DNA from: Ettlia oleoabundans | Lineage: Eukaryota; Chlorophyta; Chlorophyceae; Chlamydomonadales | Length of the DNA: 53,731 bases | Direction: 5' to 3' | Assembly: GCA_019693395.1 (NCBI GenBank) | Contig: JAAMXP010001000.1 | Span: 1-53,731 of the forward strand | Part shown: piece after piece, positions 39,162 through 52,118 of the stretch | Position numbering within the stretch: the first letter of the stretch is position 1 | Layout of the letters: the number at the start of each line of letters is the position of its first letter | Position numbers and translations under genes: made by a program | Notes under the pieces: model-generated | Database searches by the model: none | The model's input: the letters and a program-made list of their open reading frames with translations, nothing else | Told to the model about the DNA's origin: nothing

Positions 39162-42100
39162 ATGGAGGTGGAAAAGCTTTTTCAACAGCAGTCAATCGCT
39201 GCTGTGAGGGAGGTAAGGAAGGGCTAGCCGTCATGAACACACACACGGGTTCTCTTACACCAACATCAAGACTCTGCTGGTTGAGCTTATTGCTGACTCA
39301 TGTGCGTGGCTCTGCCTTTACCATTCCACAAACTGCAGGTGGAAACAAAAACACGGCATGAGATCGAGGAGAAGAAGAAACAACTACGCCAGGTGGTGGG
39401 CGATTCGTACAGGTGCGCTAAACTGCCTCATACGACATCTTGCCATTTGTACACTTCTTCCTGAAATGACGTGGCCGCACTGACTTTTTATTGCAGGGAC
39501 CTCATCTCCAGCGCTGACACCATCATTGACATCTCACGCTCCTGCCACCGCTTAGTGGAGCTGACGGGATCGCTGCAGCATGAATTGAAGGAGCTGGCAA
39601 GAGGCAGCCTTGGGCATGTTACGCATGTTGCTGCTGCAACGCATGCTGCCTCATCCTATGATCAGCTATATGCGCTGGGCAGCCGCATCAAATATTTGGT
39701 TGATACCCCAGAAACCATCTACGGCTGCCTGGATGGGGGCGAGTTCTTGGCAGCTGCCTGTCGCTACGTGCGTGCTGCAGAGGTGCATCGAATACTGGCA
39801 GGGGGGCAGGCCAAGCAGATGGCGCAGCGCTTTCCACTGTTGCAGCACCAGTGGCCGCTGGTGAAAAAGCTTAGATCGCAGGTATACGCCGCTGCCGATA
39901 CATGGCTGGGGTCGCACGGACAGCTGACTGCGCTGCAGGCCGCATCGACTCTGGTGGCACAAGCACTTCTCAAGCCCATGGACGGTGCTGAGGTGCGTTG
40001 GGCATTTAACGCACAGCAGCCTTCAGCTTTGCAATGGCCAATGCCACAGCCCTTATAAAGCCTACCTGCAGATAGCATTAACTTAAATGCTTAACACACC
40101 TCCATCATACTCCATTTTTACATTATGGTTCTCGTGAGCTTGATTGCGCTGTTGCTGCCGCTACAGGTGCTTAAGACCTTCCTGACCGCACGCCAGGCCT
40201 ACATCATGCAGTGCCTGTCTGAGGCTACCGGTGCAGGCACCGACACTGATCTAGACAGCCTGGCATGTATCCTTGCTGATGTGGCCACTTTGGTAAGTAG
40301 GATAGGCAAGTTGGTTTGCTGGCTGCTCTGTAGGCTGTTGGTGCAGGCAGCCATAGCTTTCATGCTTGCCGATGTGCCCATCATAGCCAGTAGCTAGTAG
40401 GATTACCAAAACGATGAAGTTGGGTCCTTCTTGTTCTTTCCGTCATTTCCCTACTGCGCATGCTTGCAGGTTTGCACAACCTTGTCGCAATGTGGCGAGC
40501 TCTTCCTGCAACTGCCTGGCGTAACGTCGGCTCCACTGCTGGCTGATGCGCTGCTACAGGGCGGACATGACACCAGCAGTGACCTGCTGTTTGACACGGG
40601 CAAGGAGGCAGACGCGTGGAAGGTAAGACATATTGTTCGGCCACTCTAGGCAGCTGGTTCTTTGCGGTCATTGGTAGTAGGGCTCGCTGGCAGCATGATG
40701 GTTAACCAAATTTTGCAAACGACGTGTGCAACGAGCTCAGGAACTCACGATTAGCCTGCACTTCTGCACAGGAGCTGCCATTCCTGAACGTGCAGCGGTC
40801 ACTCTGTAAGCATATTCTAGTGTAGTCCGGCTAAACCTTGGCGAGCTGCTGCTTGCAAGATCTTTGAATGGCAAATATTTCTGCTATGCAGTCACACGTG
40901 GATGCAGTCAAGGGCCGCCTGATTGAACTCAGCGCAGCCGGATTGGCGCTCGAGTGCAGCGGGTGGCTTGATCAACTGTCACATCAACTACGCCAGTTGG
41001 GTGGCGGGCTTTTGGGACCCTGTTCGAGTGGGGAGGGGCTGCTTCAGGTCGAGGCAGCCGTTAAAGAAGCCTTGGGACGTTGGCATCTTGACATGCAGGC
41101 TGGCAGGTAGGCAGCAGGCTCCATCCTGCTGTGCTCGCTTGCTTGATTACCAGCAGTGCCCTCTTTCCAGTGCTATGAATGTCATGCCAAATGCCAAACT
41201 GGCATGGTTATTGAGTAGCGATTCAGGTGCTTACCTGCATATGATGCTTACCATCTGCAGGTCACATGCGGCAGAGGCCACTACTGCTGGAGAGGACAAC
41301 ATAGTAGAGCCCTCAGTGACGAAATTGTCATGGGGCGACGTTTGCCAGTGGGTGCTAGGCCGCCCTTGCCCGCTGTGGCCGCTGTTATTTGAGCACCCGC
41401 TTCTCGACCGTGCCAAGCAGCTGGTGTCTCAAGACTTTCTCGCAGTGGCAGACACTGTGCAGGGACTTTTATATACTGCAGTACAGGCAAGTGCCTCCCG
41501 GCTTCCTCCTAATCCTAATCAATCCTCTGTGGATCGATGATGGGTGGAAAGGTGTTGACAGTTGTGGGTATGTTTGCAGACGAATGTTGTTTTTAAATTG
41601 TACATTTGCTTCGCATGCAGGAGGCTGCCAACTTGCCACCATCCGCTCCTGGCACCTACCAGGCAGGCAGATGGTTTGAATATATGGAGCTGCAGCCTTG
41701 CACGCCCCTTGCTGGTGGTGACAGCTGCAAAGTTCGTATTAAGCACCGGCGATCGGTCTTGCAGCCCAAGCCGGGGTCGGCAGCGGCCGGCAGGCAATCA
41801 GGGATGGCCATACAGAACTGGCTGGCCAGGGCTGAGCATGTAGTGCAGCAGTTTGACCAGCAGGTCAATTCAGCACTCGATGCTGCCCTGGATGCCTGCG
41901 GCAGCAATCTGTCACAACAATCTGTGGCATTGGCAGCGCCCAACTCGCAGCATGCATCGAGCCCTGGCGACATTGCGACTAGCAGGGTGCTCGTGCTGGA
42001 GCCTTTCGTGCAAGAAAGGTAGGGCACAGCTGGATGGCACACAGTTGCATGTGATGCAATGAATTACTGCAGGACGTAGTTCCATGCATCAGGAATGCAT

Positions 42101-44235
42101 ATACCGCCAATAGTATGCTGTTTGATGATGTTGAACCATGTTGACAGGTGTATGGAGGCAATAGAGGGCATCGCTGCATCTTTAGATGCCCAGTTACTCG
42201 CGCTGCCCACAGCGGACCTAGCAGCATGCAGGGATGCAGAGACAGCAGCAGCATATGCCCCCATAGCCACGAAGGCTCTGCTGATTGGCCGTGTTGCCTT
42301 GGGACTGGGCAGTCGCAGCCGTATGCTGCCAGTGGTTCTGGGCCGACTAGACCAGTGGATTGCAACTGTGAGCAGCAACAGAGGTGGCATGGATGCCGCA
42401 GCATCCTACGGGTTGCTGACACCGCGCTCATCTGCAGTGGGCGCTGGTACAGTTGCAGCTCCTAGTGCTCGCTACGAGCAGATGCAACAGCGGCTGCACC
42501 TAGTCGGCATGCAGGGCTATGCCAAGTGGGCCGACTGGGCGTCAGCAGGGCTTGGCACAACCCTCATAGCTGCCCTAACCACAGACTGTACATTGGGGGC
42601 GAATCAGCCGCTCCGTGCCTGGGACGAGTGTGTGATTGGCACGGCTGACAAGGATGAGCTAGCAATGCAGCCTGGGGCAGGCGGCAGCCTGGAGATGCGT
42701 TTCCAGCTGCCCTCAGCACCATCACCTGCTGCTGTCCAGTTGGCTGTGGCAGCTTGCCAGGAGGTTGATCGTGCAGGTGAGAACCATGCTCGCGGTCCAC
42801 CTTCCTGTCCTGAACATTGTGTCTTAGCCCCTCTGCTCAAATTTACATGGACTAGCGTTCGCCAGAGTACTTCCAACTCATTGACTGAGGACCAAACTCA
42901 TGTTCTGCAGGCGGCCACCTGCTTGAGGAAGAGCCTCTTCAGCTGTTTCAATGGAAGCTTTGCGGGAGCCTGATATCATTGCTGGGCACGGCGCTGGCAG
43001 ACCAAGACGACAGTAACGGCACCAATGGCTTGGATAAAGCGGATTCAATTGCGACACAGAGCAGTGGGCTGACGTTTGCTGGCAAATTGTCTGAGAAGGG
43101 TGTTCTCCAACTGCTGTTTGATGTGCGCTTTGTGCTGGATCTGCTCAGCGGAGGGAGCCCGGTTGGCGCAGGGTGAGCATGGTGTGCATGCACCAGCGCC
43201 CAAAGCATGATTGCATGTATGGTTCCAAAGAGTATCGGTCGGATCGGCCGGATGCCGTGGGTTGTTGCAATGCTATCCCATTGGGCTTGTAGTGCTGATA
43301 AGGCATGTTAGATGCTAATGGTAGCACTGGCTTGTCCACTGACAATTCATCTTGTGCGGCCACATAGTGCGGATTTGCCAACTTCGCTGCTTGCAGGACT
43401 GTGGGCGCAGCTGAAAGCACTGCCGCTGTTGCAGCGCAACGACGAGAAGCCGCGCAGCTGGAGGCCCAGCTGAGCAGCAGGCTGGACCCCATCGACTGGG
43501 CCACCTATGAGCCCTACCTGTATGCCAACAAAGACAGGGCAGCGACAAGACGTCAGGTGAAGTCAGTTGCTGGGAATGAGTTGAATCTCTCATGCAGCAG
43601 CTGTGTGTGTCCAACTTGAGTGCCGGAGCTCAGAAATTAGACGCCGTCATAGCAAATGATGCCTCAGCAGACACATGAATCGAAAGTTGCACTTTGCTGT
43701 GCAGGTGCTGTTTGGTACGCTGCTGTGCAGCAACCAACACAGGACGCAGAAGGGTGGTGCTGGGGCTGCACATGCCAGCAGCAATGTCTCTGCAGAGAGC
43801 AACATCTTGCTTATGGCAACCGTGGGGCCCCGGTTTTCATATCTGCCCGTCACCACGCCTGTTGGGTTGATGCGACAGGCTTCTGTGCATCAGCTGCCCA
43901 AGGCCAGCAGCTCCTCTGCGGCAGAGCTTGCGTGGTTGTCGCTTGGTGCTGTCGGCAGCGTGGACACCTCCAGAACAGGTAGCGCAGGCAGCGACAAGTC
44001 CGCGGCGGCTTTCAGCTTTGCCACCCTGCTCTCCAGCAAGCCGCGCCCAGCGGGAGAGGACGGGGAGGGGGCTCGCACCTCCATCAATACAGCGGCAATG
44101 GGCACAGGCGTTTCGGCCGCTGCCAATAAGCTGGTGGGCCTGTTGGGAGACAAGGCCGCTGAGGTCACGTCCGCATTCTCCCTGGACATGAGTACCACAG
44201 GTTTGCTGTCCTCATTTGCTCGTGGCTTCAAATAG
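39162..44235 (+). CDS. COG1: Conserved oligomeric Golgi complex subunit 1
   Basis: Thirteen exons: 39162-39212, 39339-39412, 39497-39992, 40167-40292, 40470-40622, 40772-40819, 40892-41106, 41261-41486, 41621-42018, 42148-42776, 42911-43172, 43397-43556, 43705-44235; 1122 residues. The N-terminus is the classic COG1/Vps51 tether region: VREVETKTRHEIEEKKKQL then VGDSYRDLISSADTI. A later conserved block is SEKGVLQLLFDVRFVLDLL. COG1 is a lobe A subunit of the complex that tethers retrograde vesicles at the Golgi and so keeps glycosylation enzymes in place. Intron 8 uses a GC donor in perfect context (CAG|gcaagt); an upstream GTACAG donor is an in-frame alternative that drops two residues. The exon 6 boundary (40819) was chosen by phase and is the least certain. 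The C-terminal 120 residues are Ser/Ala-rich. Confidence 0.9.
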
Positions 44236-44766
44236 TTTGTATCATTAAATTCCCCTGTGATTTTGTGATGATGATGTTCATAAGGGCAGCATTTTCTCGG
44301 CTCCATAACCCAATCCTGACCAAGGGCCTCTTCGATAGACGATTTACTCTTCCAGGCACCCACGGCCTTACTGTGTTTTTAAGATGGATTGTTTGTGGGT
44401 CAAATGTCAAAGGCAATGATGAGAGGCAGCAGGGAATTAGAGCAAGGGGTCGAAACAGCGACAAACAAGTAGGGCCATGCCCTGGCCACCAAGGAAGACA
44501 TTGCTGGTCAAGTTGCTGAGCAATGCAAGCGGCATTCTTCGTGAGAAAGACCCTCGCCATGAGGAGCTCGACCTTATCTCGTGAAGGCCGTGAAGAGCCA
44601 GTTCATCACGCAGGACCCGATAGCCAGCAGCATTGTCTGCATGCCAGCGGAACAGTGTGGTAAACAGTATGGTTGTAGGAAGTATGCAGGACAAGTTTAG
44701 GCAGCATGTGCGGGTAGGTGTAAGGGGCCCAATTCCTGTATGTGCCGTGCTGTGTTGTACGACATG
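44236..44766. other. Convergent 3' flanks of COG1 and the CPP1-like gene
   Basis: About 530 bases between two stop codons of facing genes. No coding-like frame or repeat. It should contain both polyadenylation regions. Confidence 0.6.
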
Positions 44767-46134
44767 CTAGCCGGAGTTCACAGCCTGCCACTTGGGACGC
44801 ACCTGGCCTTCATAAAACCAGATGGGCATCACACGGCCGAGGGCAGCTGCCCCTGCGTCAGGCAGCGTGTAGAACAGGAAGCAGCCGCTGAATGTCGCCA
44901 TGAAGGCTAGAAGGAAGCCGCGCATAATGTTTTTGCCACCTGCGATGCAAATAAATGGATAGCTGTAGTCAACAGGGCCGGCCGCCTCAGAAGCAAGCAG
45001 CATTACAACCGCATCAGCGACCCCTTCCTGCGGCACCAACTTCATGCTAGCACTTAATCAATGGACAGCAGTGGCTCACCCTGCTTCTTCTCATCAGGGG
45101 GGCTATCTGGCCCACCCTTGGGCACCGGATACAGCCGGTTTTGCTTGATGATGTTCCCCACGGCTCCAGCAATGGCAGCTACAGTGTGTAAGCGGCGAGG
45201 CGAAAGGCGTTTGCTCAGTTGCCTTGGGTGCTCGCAAAGCCAACTCTCCACGTGCAAAACTCCGCTCCTTGCATCAGGTGCAATCATCTGCAACAGATGC
45301 TCCTGCTGCATGCACAGCAACCATTCGCAAAGCAGGCTTTCCACAACATCAACTCACACCAAATGATTGGCTGAGTGCCCGCAGTGAGAGGCGACAGCAG
45401 CGCCCACGCTAGCATCAGTGCCTGAGCCAGCGCACTGTACAGCAAGATGTCGTAAGCAGCCATCCACAGCCGTGGCCTCCAGGGAAAGTACTTGGCACGG
45501 TCGGCATAAAGTATATCCTTTTCAACCGAAACGTTGCCCTGCACAGGCGGATATAAATGCACGAAGACATCAGTGCACGAAGATTTTGCAGCTCAGATGC
45601 ATACTGCTAGCAGGCACACATGTCTTACATCTCGATCCTACAGCGCCCAGTGCAAATCAACCTCTTTGAACGCACGTCTGGTGGCAGCCACCAATTACCA
45701 ACACACCTGGAGTCGTGAGGTGAGTGAGGCCATCATGATTGCTGAATGTGCCGCCTCTATTCGCTGCTGTGCCGCCTCATCACGCCCCTTCACCTCGCTC
45801 AGCTTCTTCTTGTAGGCCCTATGAATGGCCTGGGAGTCTGAAGTCCTAGGAATGCCCAGTACCTGCCGAGGTGCCACCCCGTCAGCGGTGTTGGATGTGG
45901 ACCCGGTTGTGGCCGGCACATTGTATGTAAATTCTGCACTCCAAACGATAATTCAATCGTACGGAAATTTCTTGGGCCGCAGCACACCTGATAGGGGTCC
46001 TCACTCGCCCCAGCACCCGACATCGCCGCCCGGATCGCCACCCCACGCAACGGCTTAAGCATTCTGTTTGTGCTTCGCTGCTTCAGCTGCAGGGGCGCCG
46101 CTGGGCGCCCCAGTGCGGCTCCAACATGCTGCAT
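44767..46134 (-). CDS. CPP1/CDF1-like chloroplast J-like membrane protein
   Basis: Five exons: 45988-46134, 45707-45862, 45358-45538, 45080-45178, 44767-44939; 251 residues, against 258 in the Arabidopsis protein. The first 40 residues are basic and look like a transit peptide. A J-like domain follows at about 46-101: DPYQVLGIPRTSDSQAIHRAYKKKL. It lacks the HPD motif of true DnaJ proteins. After it come VSVEKDILYAD, hydrophobic spans (ALAQALMLAWALLSPL and others) and the C-terminal GFLLAFMATFSGCFLFYT. In plants CPP1 sits in chloroplast membranes and stabilises protochlorophyllide oxidoreductase during chlorophyll synthesis; the same role is inferred here. This chain skips a tempting frame at about 45865-45935, because only the CGGCAG acceptor gives the family's PY-x-VLG junction. 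Confidence 0.87.
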
Positions 46135-47351
46135 ATCGACTGCGTTACTGCTGGAGCTGTGCTGTTTGCGCTGTTTTTTACCAAAGTTCTGTTATTATGC
46201 AATCCGCAACCCCTTATCTCACTAGGCCTGCTGTGCCTGCTGTGCCGGCAGCTATGGCCGCGCTTTCCCTTTCCTTCCAACTCATGCTGTTATGTTCGCC
46301 ATCTCGACCACCCCTAAGCAAACCGCGGTGCGTTTTCTCAACCAGCAACCAGAATTCATCAAAGATGCTGGATGGCTGGCAGTGTTTACAGCAGACAGGG
46401 GCGTGGCAACAAATGCGGCTTTCGAAGGAACGGTCGCGTAATTGCACCTCCAGCGTTGTGTCAAGAATAGCAGTGTGCAACTTTATATTAACCATGCATA
46501 ACGGCCCAGCTCAGACATATTTATCTCTGTATGGTAAGCTGATACAGTTGGGTTGGGAGGAGGGAGCCAGGGGGGCCTGCGGGTCCCCCTTGGGCCCCCC
46601 CCGCTTATCGCTAGCGGTATTGTTTGTGAAATGTGCAAACAAGGGAGATGGCAAGACGTACCTGTGCAAGTGGACCGTACTGCAGTTCACGTACATGCAG
46701 AGGAGAGAAAGCAAGCAATACCGCCGCCGGTAAAAAAATAAACAACGAACACAAAAAACACCACATTATGTTAGTGGCTATTGGCCTAATATGATGACCA
46801 ACATTGCATGCACGACAGGGCATACCCCTATGGAAAAATTCCCCAACCATGAGACATGTTTCGCTTACTCATTGTCCGCCAAACGACACCAATGGATGGT
46901 GGAGAGGCAAGGCGGGCATAGGAGACATCAGCCAGGACTTCACATACTCGCCTCCAAACCAGAGGGGCGACGGTTACAGACCCCAAAGGCCACCCGCTTT
47001 GCCCATAACACAGATGTTCCCCAACGTAGCTTGGCGGCAGGCAGGTGACTTTGAAGGGATTTACATGACACCTTTTAGCGCAGACATACATTCACGGGAT
47101 GTGACTTCAGTTTTTTGTGTACATAAAATTCACTGCCAACGCCATAATGAACAATCCTAAAGGTGGAAGCACTTGAATCTGTTTCCAGCTCCTTGCTCAC
47201 ACTACCAGTCACTCAGTCAATCACATGTTACAAGAAGGGCTGCACAAATGTTACATGTGACGCACCGAGTTGCCCAATTGCGAGCAGTTGTACATATGTG
47301 TCATAGGAGCCGTACAATTCAGTCAGGTAGTCGCACACCATATGGGCACTA
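46135..47351. other. Intergenic region, nothing assigned
   Basis: Lies between the start of the CPP1-like gene and the stop of the REP gene. A 221-codon plus frame (46068-46733) and a 93-codon minus frame (46214-46495) overlap each other but show no motif or splice partner. No RNA gene seen. Confidence 0.5.
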
Positions 47352-50294
47352 CTACTTGCCGTCTGCCGTATCAGGATCAGATGCTAAGTAATTTACCTGC
47401 TGCATAGCTATTTGCAGCGAGGCAACAACCTCAACGTCTGAATCGCAATCAGCAGCTGATCCTGCTGCTTCCGTGCCTTTGCCTACCCCACTGTCCTGTT
47501 GCGGCAGTTCGCCACCCTGGGAGGGCGAATGCAAGGGGAAGTCTGGCCTTGGATCCTGCTGTGGCGGAAATAGCAACCAGTAGCAGCCTACAGCAGCATC
47601 GACTGCTGATGCAAAGGTGGCGGTGCTATCAGGACCCGGGCACAGGGCCACGTTGGTTAGCCACTGGATACCACTGCTGTCAGTGGCTTCAGGCGCCAAA
47701 CGGTGACTGGTTTGGGAATAAAAGCCAGCCCAGAGCACAGTCGGCTTACTGGCAATGCTAACTCCACTGCCTGGCACAGACGGCGCTGCTTGTGGCTCCA
47801 GTTTGTTTAATAATCCTGCGTCTGGCTGGCCCTTGCTACTTTTGGTGGCTGCCGGCTGCAGTTCGCTGAGGTCTGCGAGGGCCGCTAAAGCAGGCAACAG
47901 CATCTGTGCTGCAGTTGATTGACAGTTGCTGCTCAATTTTCTGCTATTGATAAGGTTGCAATCAGCCTCTTGCCATAAGTACAGCAGGTGCTTCCCTGGA
48001 GGACAAACAGCGGTGCTGCTGCTGAGAGCAAGCGCTCGCACCACTGCCCCTTGACTCCGTCCAATTGATCCTGCTGAAGATGACAGCAACGTCACCATAG
48101 TCTGTTGCTCGTCATGAACCAGCGGGCCATCCAGCACAGCGCAGCAGCGATGAGTGGTGCTTGCAAACAGTGTTGGCTTATAGCCAGTAAGCCGCTCCTG
48201 CATTGCTGCTTCCCCGACAGCCAACCGCTGGCAAGAAATAGTCTGCAAAAAAGGATTGAAGTAAGGATGATTGGCTGATGGTGACGTGCTGCAAGCTCTT
48301 AAAAATTCGCACGTCTGCAGCAAATCGAGAGCAAACGCCCATTATTCGCAAAGCACTGCTTCCAGACCACACCTGTCCATTTGATAATTTGACGCCAGTG
48401 CAGCTGAGCATGTGTTCATCAAACTGCAGGCTGTCGATGTTACATCTCAACACCTGCACAGCCCCTGATACTGCTGCCACACGGCAAAAGGCCTGAGGCA
48501 ACTCCCCGCCGCCGTACAATGGTGTCAAAAATGGACCTGCAGATCAGAAGCATGCGCATATGGCATGGTACTGCAGTCACACGGAGCGCATGTTGTTTTC
48601 GCATAGTGAGTGCCTTGCACACGAAACACAGGCAAGCCCGGCAACTGGAGCACCTGTCATCCTACATGCCTGTGTCTGCTCCATATCTTCCAGCAGAATG
48701 CATGAACACTTCCAGCCGCTTGAGAGCCTCAGCTGCTGTCATTTGCTGAAAAGGCTCATTACATGTACTCTCAGATTCCTTGCCGCTACTGTCGATGGTG
48801 CTGGTGTTGGGCGTGGAATTCAGTCGGTCAGTCAGCAGAACACCGTGCAAAATAAGCTGCTGCAGGTGCCGATCAAGGCCCTGTTGCTCCAGGAGCTGTT
48901 GGACAGGTTGCTCTCCAAAAGCATCCTGTCAAATGTGAATAAATGTGAAATGATTGCAAGCAAACATTAGTGTTTTCAGACAACAGGCCTTAGGCCACAG
49001 ATGACACAGCTACCTCCACTTGTGCATTATAACTAATGCAATCAACTGCTGTCTGTTACCTTCAAATTGCCCTGACCTTCCAGTGCGTCTGCTGCAGCCT
49101 TGAGGAAACGCATGATGCTGCGCTTCTGCGCCCCATAGAAGATCGTTAAATTAATTCGTATGGAACCAAGCACCACCGCGATATCCAGATGTTTGAGAAT
49201 TCCAAAAAGCTGAGAGTACGAGTTGGACAAAACCCCGTCCATCAAGTGCCCACCTGCAGCGGCGACAGCCGGCGCTCTTTGAAAACCTCTGATCTGCTGC
49301 TGGGCACGCTGTAAAGACTCGCATCAGACCCACTGCCTACGTCAAGCAAATAGCTGCAGCAGCACGCATTGGCAAAGTTACGTATTGTTGAGTCAAGCAA
49401 GAAAGGCAGTAGTGGCAGTGATCGATTTGGGAAACTTGTCATTCGATCATGTGCCGCAACCATACGCAGGCAGCAAGACCGAAGATCTGCTAATCACAGC
49501 AACGTACCGTACCTGCCTTGCACCAGTTTAAACTCCAAGTAATGACGCGCTCCGCTCCCCAGCAGCAAGTGGATTAGCGGCCCAGCACCATAGGCCACCT
49601 GCGTGGGAGAAGTACCACTTGGGCAGTCCCCAGCACAAACTGTAGAGTGCTTTCAAAGCAATGCAGGTGTGTGATACGTGCCTTGGGTGCAAGGTCAATG
49701 CTGTATCGATTGTCTGGGCCCAGCTCTGCACTTGGATGCAACCACACTTCTGCGCCTGTAATGCCGGCTGCCGCACGTTGCTGCCGCTGATATCCATCTG
49801 TAAAGGGTGCGCTGGTATCCCCACAAGTGCGTGGCTGTCCTTGCTGCTTGGACTGCAGCAACTCTTCAAACTCCCCGCGGGACAGGCTTGCCCAGCTGCC
49901 GCCATAATAAGCTGATGGGTCCAACTGCACGACGCTCCTGCCCGCCTTTGCTGCAGCTCTGTACAATACAAAAGCAGTGAACATCAGGGCACCAACATGA
50001 AGTGGCACGATATACACAGGGCAACAACACTGTTTGAGCTAGGCCTGCACTGCCTACAAGCGACAGATGCAATCCCAGGCCACCAGCTTGGGATGGCGGT
50101 GGGGCTAGAAAGACCTACAGCAGCGTGGCCCTTTTTGGGGCACGCTTCTCTGGCCGCCTCGGCGCACAATATCGACGGGTGGGACGGCAGCAAGCCGCGT
50201 CGGACACGTCGGAAACTCACGCAGCGACTATCGATTCCGTGAGACCCGTCCCAAGCACTACCAGATCAAACTCCGAGGGTTCAATCTTTTCCAT
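47352..50294 (-). CDS. REP: Rab escort protein (Rab geranylgeranyltransferase component A)
   Basis: Eight exons: 50221-50294, 49682-49958, 49513-49598, 49254-49308, 49060-49125, 48670-48925, 48313-48536, 47352-48242; 642 residues. The GDI/REP fold opens with FDLVVLGTGLTESIVAA, the dinucleotide-binding-like loop, then VVQLDPSAYYGGSWASL. Family blocks follow: NRYSIDLAPK, HYLEFKLV, PSSRSEVF and GRYGADTGPFLTPLYGGGELPQAFCR, which is the Rab-binding and C-terminal domain signature. REP presents newly made Rab GTPases for geranylgeranylation and delivers them to membranes. Introns 2 (AAG|gcacgt) and 6 (CAG|gcatgt) need GC donors, because all GT alternatives break the conserved junctions or hit stops. 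The exon 7 3' edge has a second in-phase donor a few codons downstream. The C-terminal 300 residues are poorly conserved and Ser/Ala-rich. Confidence 0.9.
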
Positions 50295-52118
50295 AGAGTT
50301 CAATTTCGTGCTGAATTGCAGAGAACGGGACGACCTCAGGAACGCGACGACTGCCTGATGACATTCAACAAATTTATGTATGATTGCAACCCCATTTGTT
50401 GTGAGACCAGATATGCTGCTCATCAGGTATGAGTGATCCACGAGTTTTTGCAGGCTCGACAGGCAATACAAATGTACTCCAGTTGCTATGTTTTTTGGTT
50501 GAGTTATAATTAGATTAACATTGTTTGAGTAATTGTGTATCTTATTACGAGGAAGTCGATAATTTCAGCGTTCTGACTAAGCTTGTGCTGGTTGCCCTGC
50601 TGCGTTCGTAATCCGACGTGGGTTCAATACTGTGCAGGTTGTTCAATACTGTGCATTTTGTGTAAAGGCCGCACCCATTGCAAGCTACAAAATTCTAAAG
50701 TGGAAACATTATGGTGTTTTAAACATGAAATGCAATGCAATAATTCGCCATGTCGTGCGAGGTAGGGTGCCTTTCCTCGTACGGAAGGACAGGCTGGTTG
50801 TGTATTTAAGAGCGTGATGTAGGGAAGCGGCGGTTGCTATCCAGCCCGGGTGGGGCAGTGTAACTGTGACTCATTCTGTCTGACTGACGTGGCACGCTGC
50901 CGATATTACGCTGCCCACGCTCCCAGGCGTCGATATTCTGCAGTGAAGACACCACTGTTTCCGCGCACAACTCGGCTTGCAGGAATCAAGTGCCGCCGTG
51001 GCTGCCACCTGGCTGTCGCTCATGCTTTGCGTAGATTGCTTGCCTCCCCGGGCTGCTCCTCCCTTGAGAGTGCACTGTCCGTTCCGAAGACAGGATCAGC
51101 ACAGTAAAGCATGCAGGGCTGACGACTTTGGGGGGACTGGGGAAGCTATATACATCCCTTGAGGGTGCACTGTCCGTTCCGTGTCCTCGTGCGGGACAGC
51201 ACGGCCGAATGTTTTGCGTGAAATGTGGCGCAAAACACCGTTCTGGCACGGATCCATAGGCCCGCTGCCGACTCCGTTTCACTACGCTCACTACGTTGGG
51301 CAGGCCAAAAGGTCGCATCACGAAAGTAGACGTGTTTTCCCTGGCCGCTGCGCACTGGGTTACTCGTCCTGTTTTTCGGTCCCCGAAGCACCCTCATTAT
51401 TTTGACTTATACGTGCTGAATATTCTGTGGTTCTTATGGTCTTTTGGTCTTCTGGTTTTGGCCCAAATCCGGCTGTGGTGTTAGGAATGGTGGGGCGCCA
51501 CTGTGAGAACCCAGCCCGGCTTGCGAGAAATTCTAAATCCGTCCAAACCTTCCTGTTGAACGCGAATAGTGCAACCTTGCGTGGCGTTGCGGTACAGCGT
51601 AGGGAAACAAAGAAGGCTCCGGTTTGGCCGGTCGGCATATGCACCAGAAAAGTCATCCACGCCAAATGACTCTTGGGTGGGCGTTGCATGGGAGTTGGCA
51701 CTGAGGTGGCATGTATAGGTGTACTGCCGTGCAAAATTGTCTGCGAGTTGACGAGTATTACCCCGGATGGTGGCGTCATGTGCCAGAGGAAAGCTCTGCA
51801 GAGGGCTCAGATAATGCAGCTCGCGGGAGCCCCTTTGAAATCCTGGAAGGACCGCGCGCAAGAATAAATAAACTGAATGCCGTGCATTACCCCCGGACAG
51901 TGACGGCTTTGTCAATTTGTTGGGATCCTTAACAATCGGGACTCTCCGTCAACGTTCCTTCCGTCTTTCCCTGCCTGCCTGGTCCCAAGCAAGCGAAGCC
52001 ATTTGATCAGGTCTACGCCGTGGTCCTCCAACTCGGCGCGTCATCCCCTCCTGCCCCCGCAAATTGAGGAATACAGAAAAAACTCGTAACACCCAGAAAC
52101 AGCCATGCAAGCCTGGCT
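50295..52118. other. Intergenic region with short direct repeats
   Basis: About 1.8 kb upstream of the REP start. No gene was recognised. A 139-codon minus frame at 51360-51779 is open but has no motif and no splice partner, and it overlaps another 144-codon minus frame. AT-rich sequence near 50480-50580 may be promoter-proximal for REP. Confidence 0.45.
51061..51181. repeat. Direct repeat pair of 26 bases
   Basis: CCCTTGAGAGTGCACTG... at 51061-51086 recurs at 51156-51181 with one mismatch, 95 bases apart. It may be a local duplication or a target-site-like scar. No inverted termini were seen in the spacer. Confidence 0.85.

Noticed and set aside
45865..45935. Additional exon of the CPP1-like gene reading EFTYNVPATTG
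   Set aside because: Its acceptor is out of phase with exon 1, and including it would interrupt the conserved PYxVLG junction of the J-like domain.
46068..46733. 221-codon plus-strand frame
   Set aside because: It overlaps the 5' end of the CPP1-like gene on the other strand and contains no motif or splice partner.
51360..51915. Two overlapping minus-strand frames of 139 and 144 codons
   Set aside because: They exclude each other, neither has a domain or splice-consistent neighbour, and composition does not favour either.
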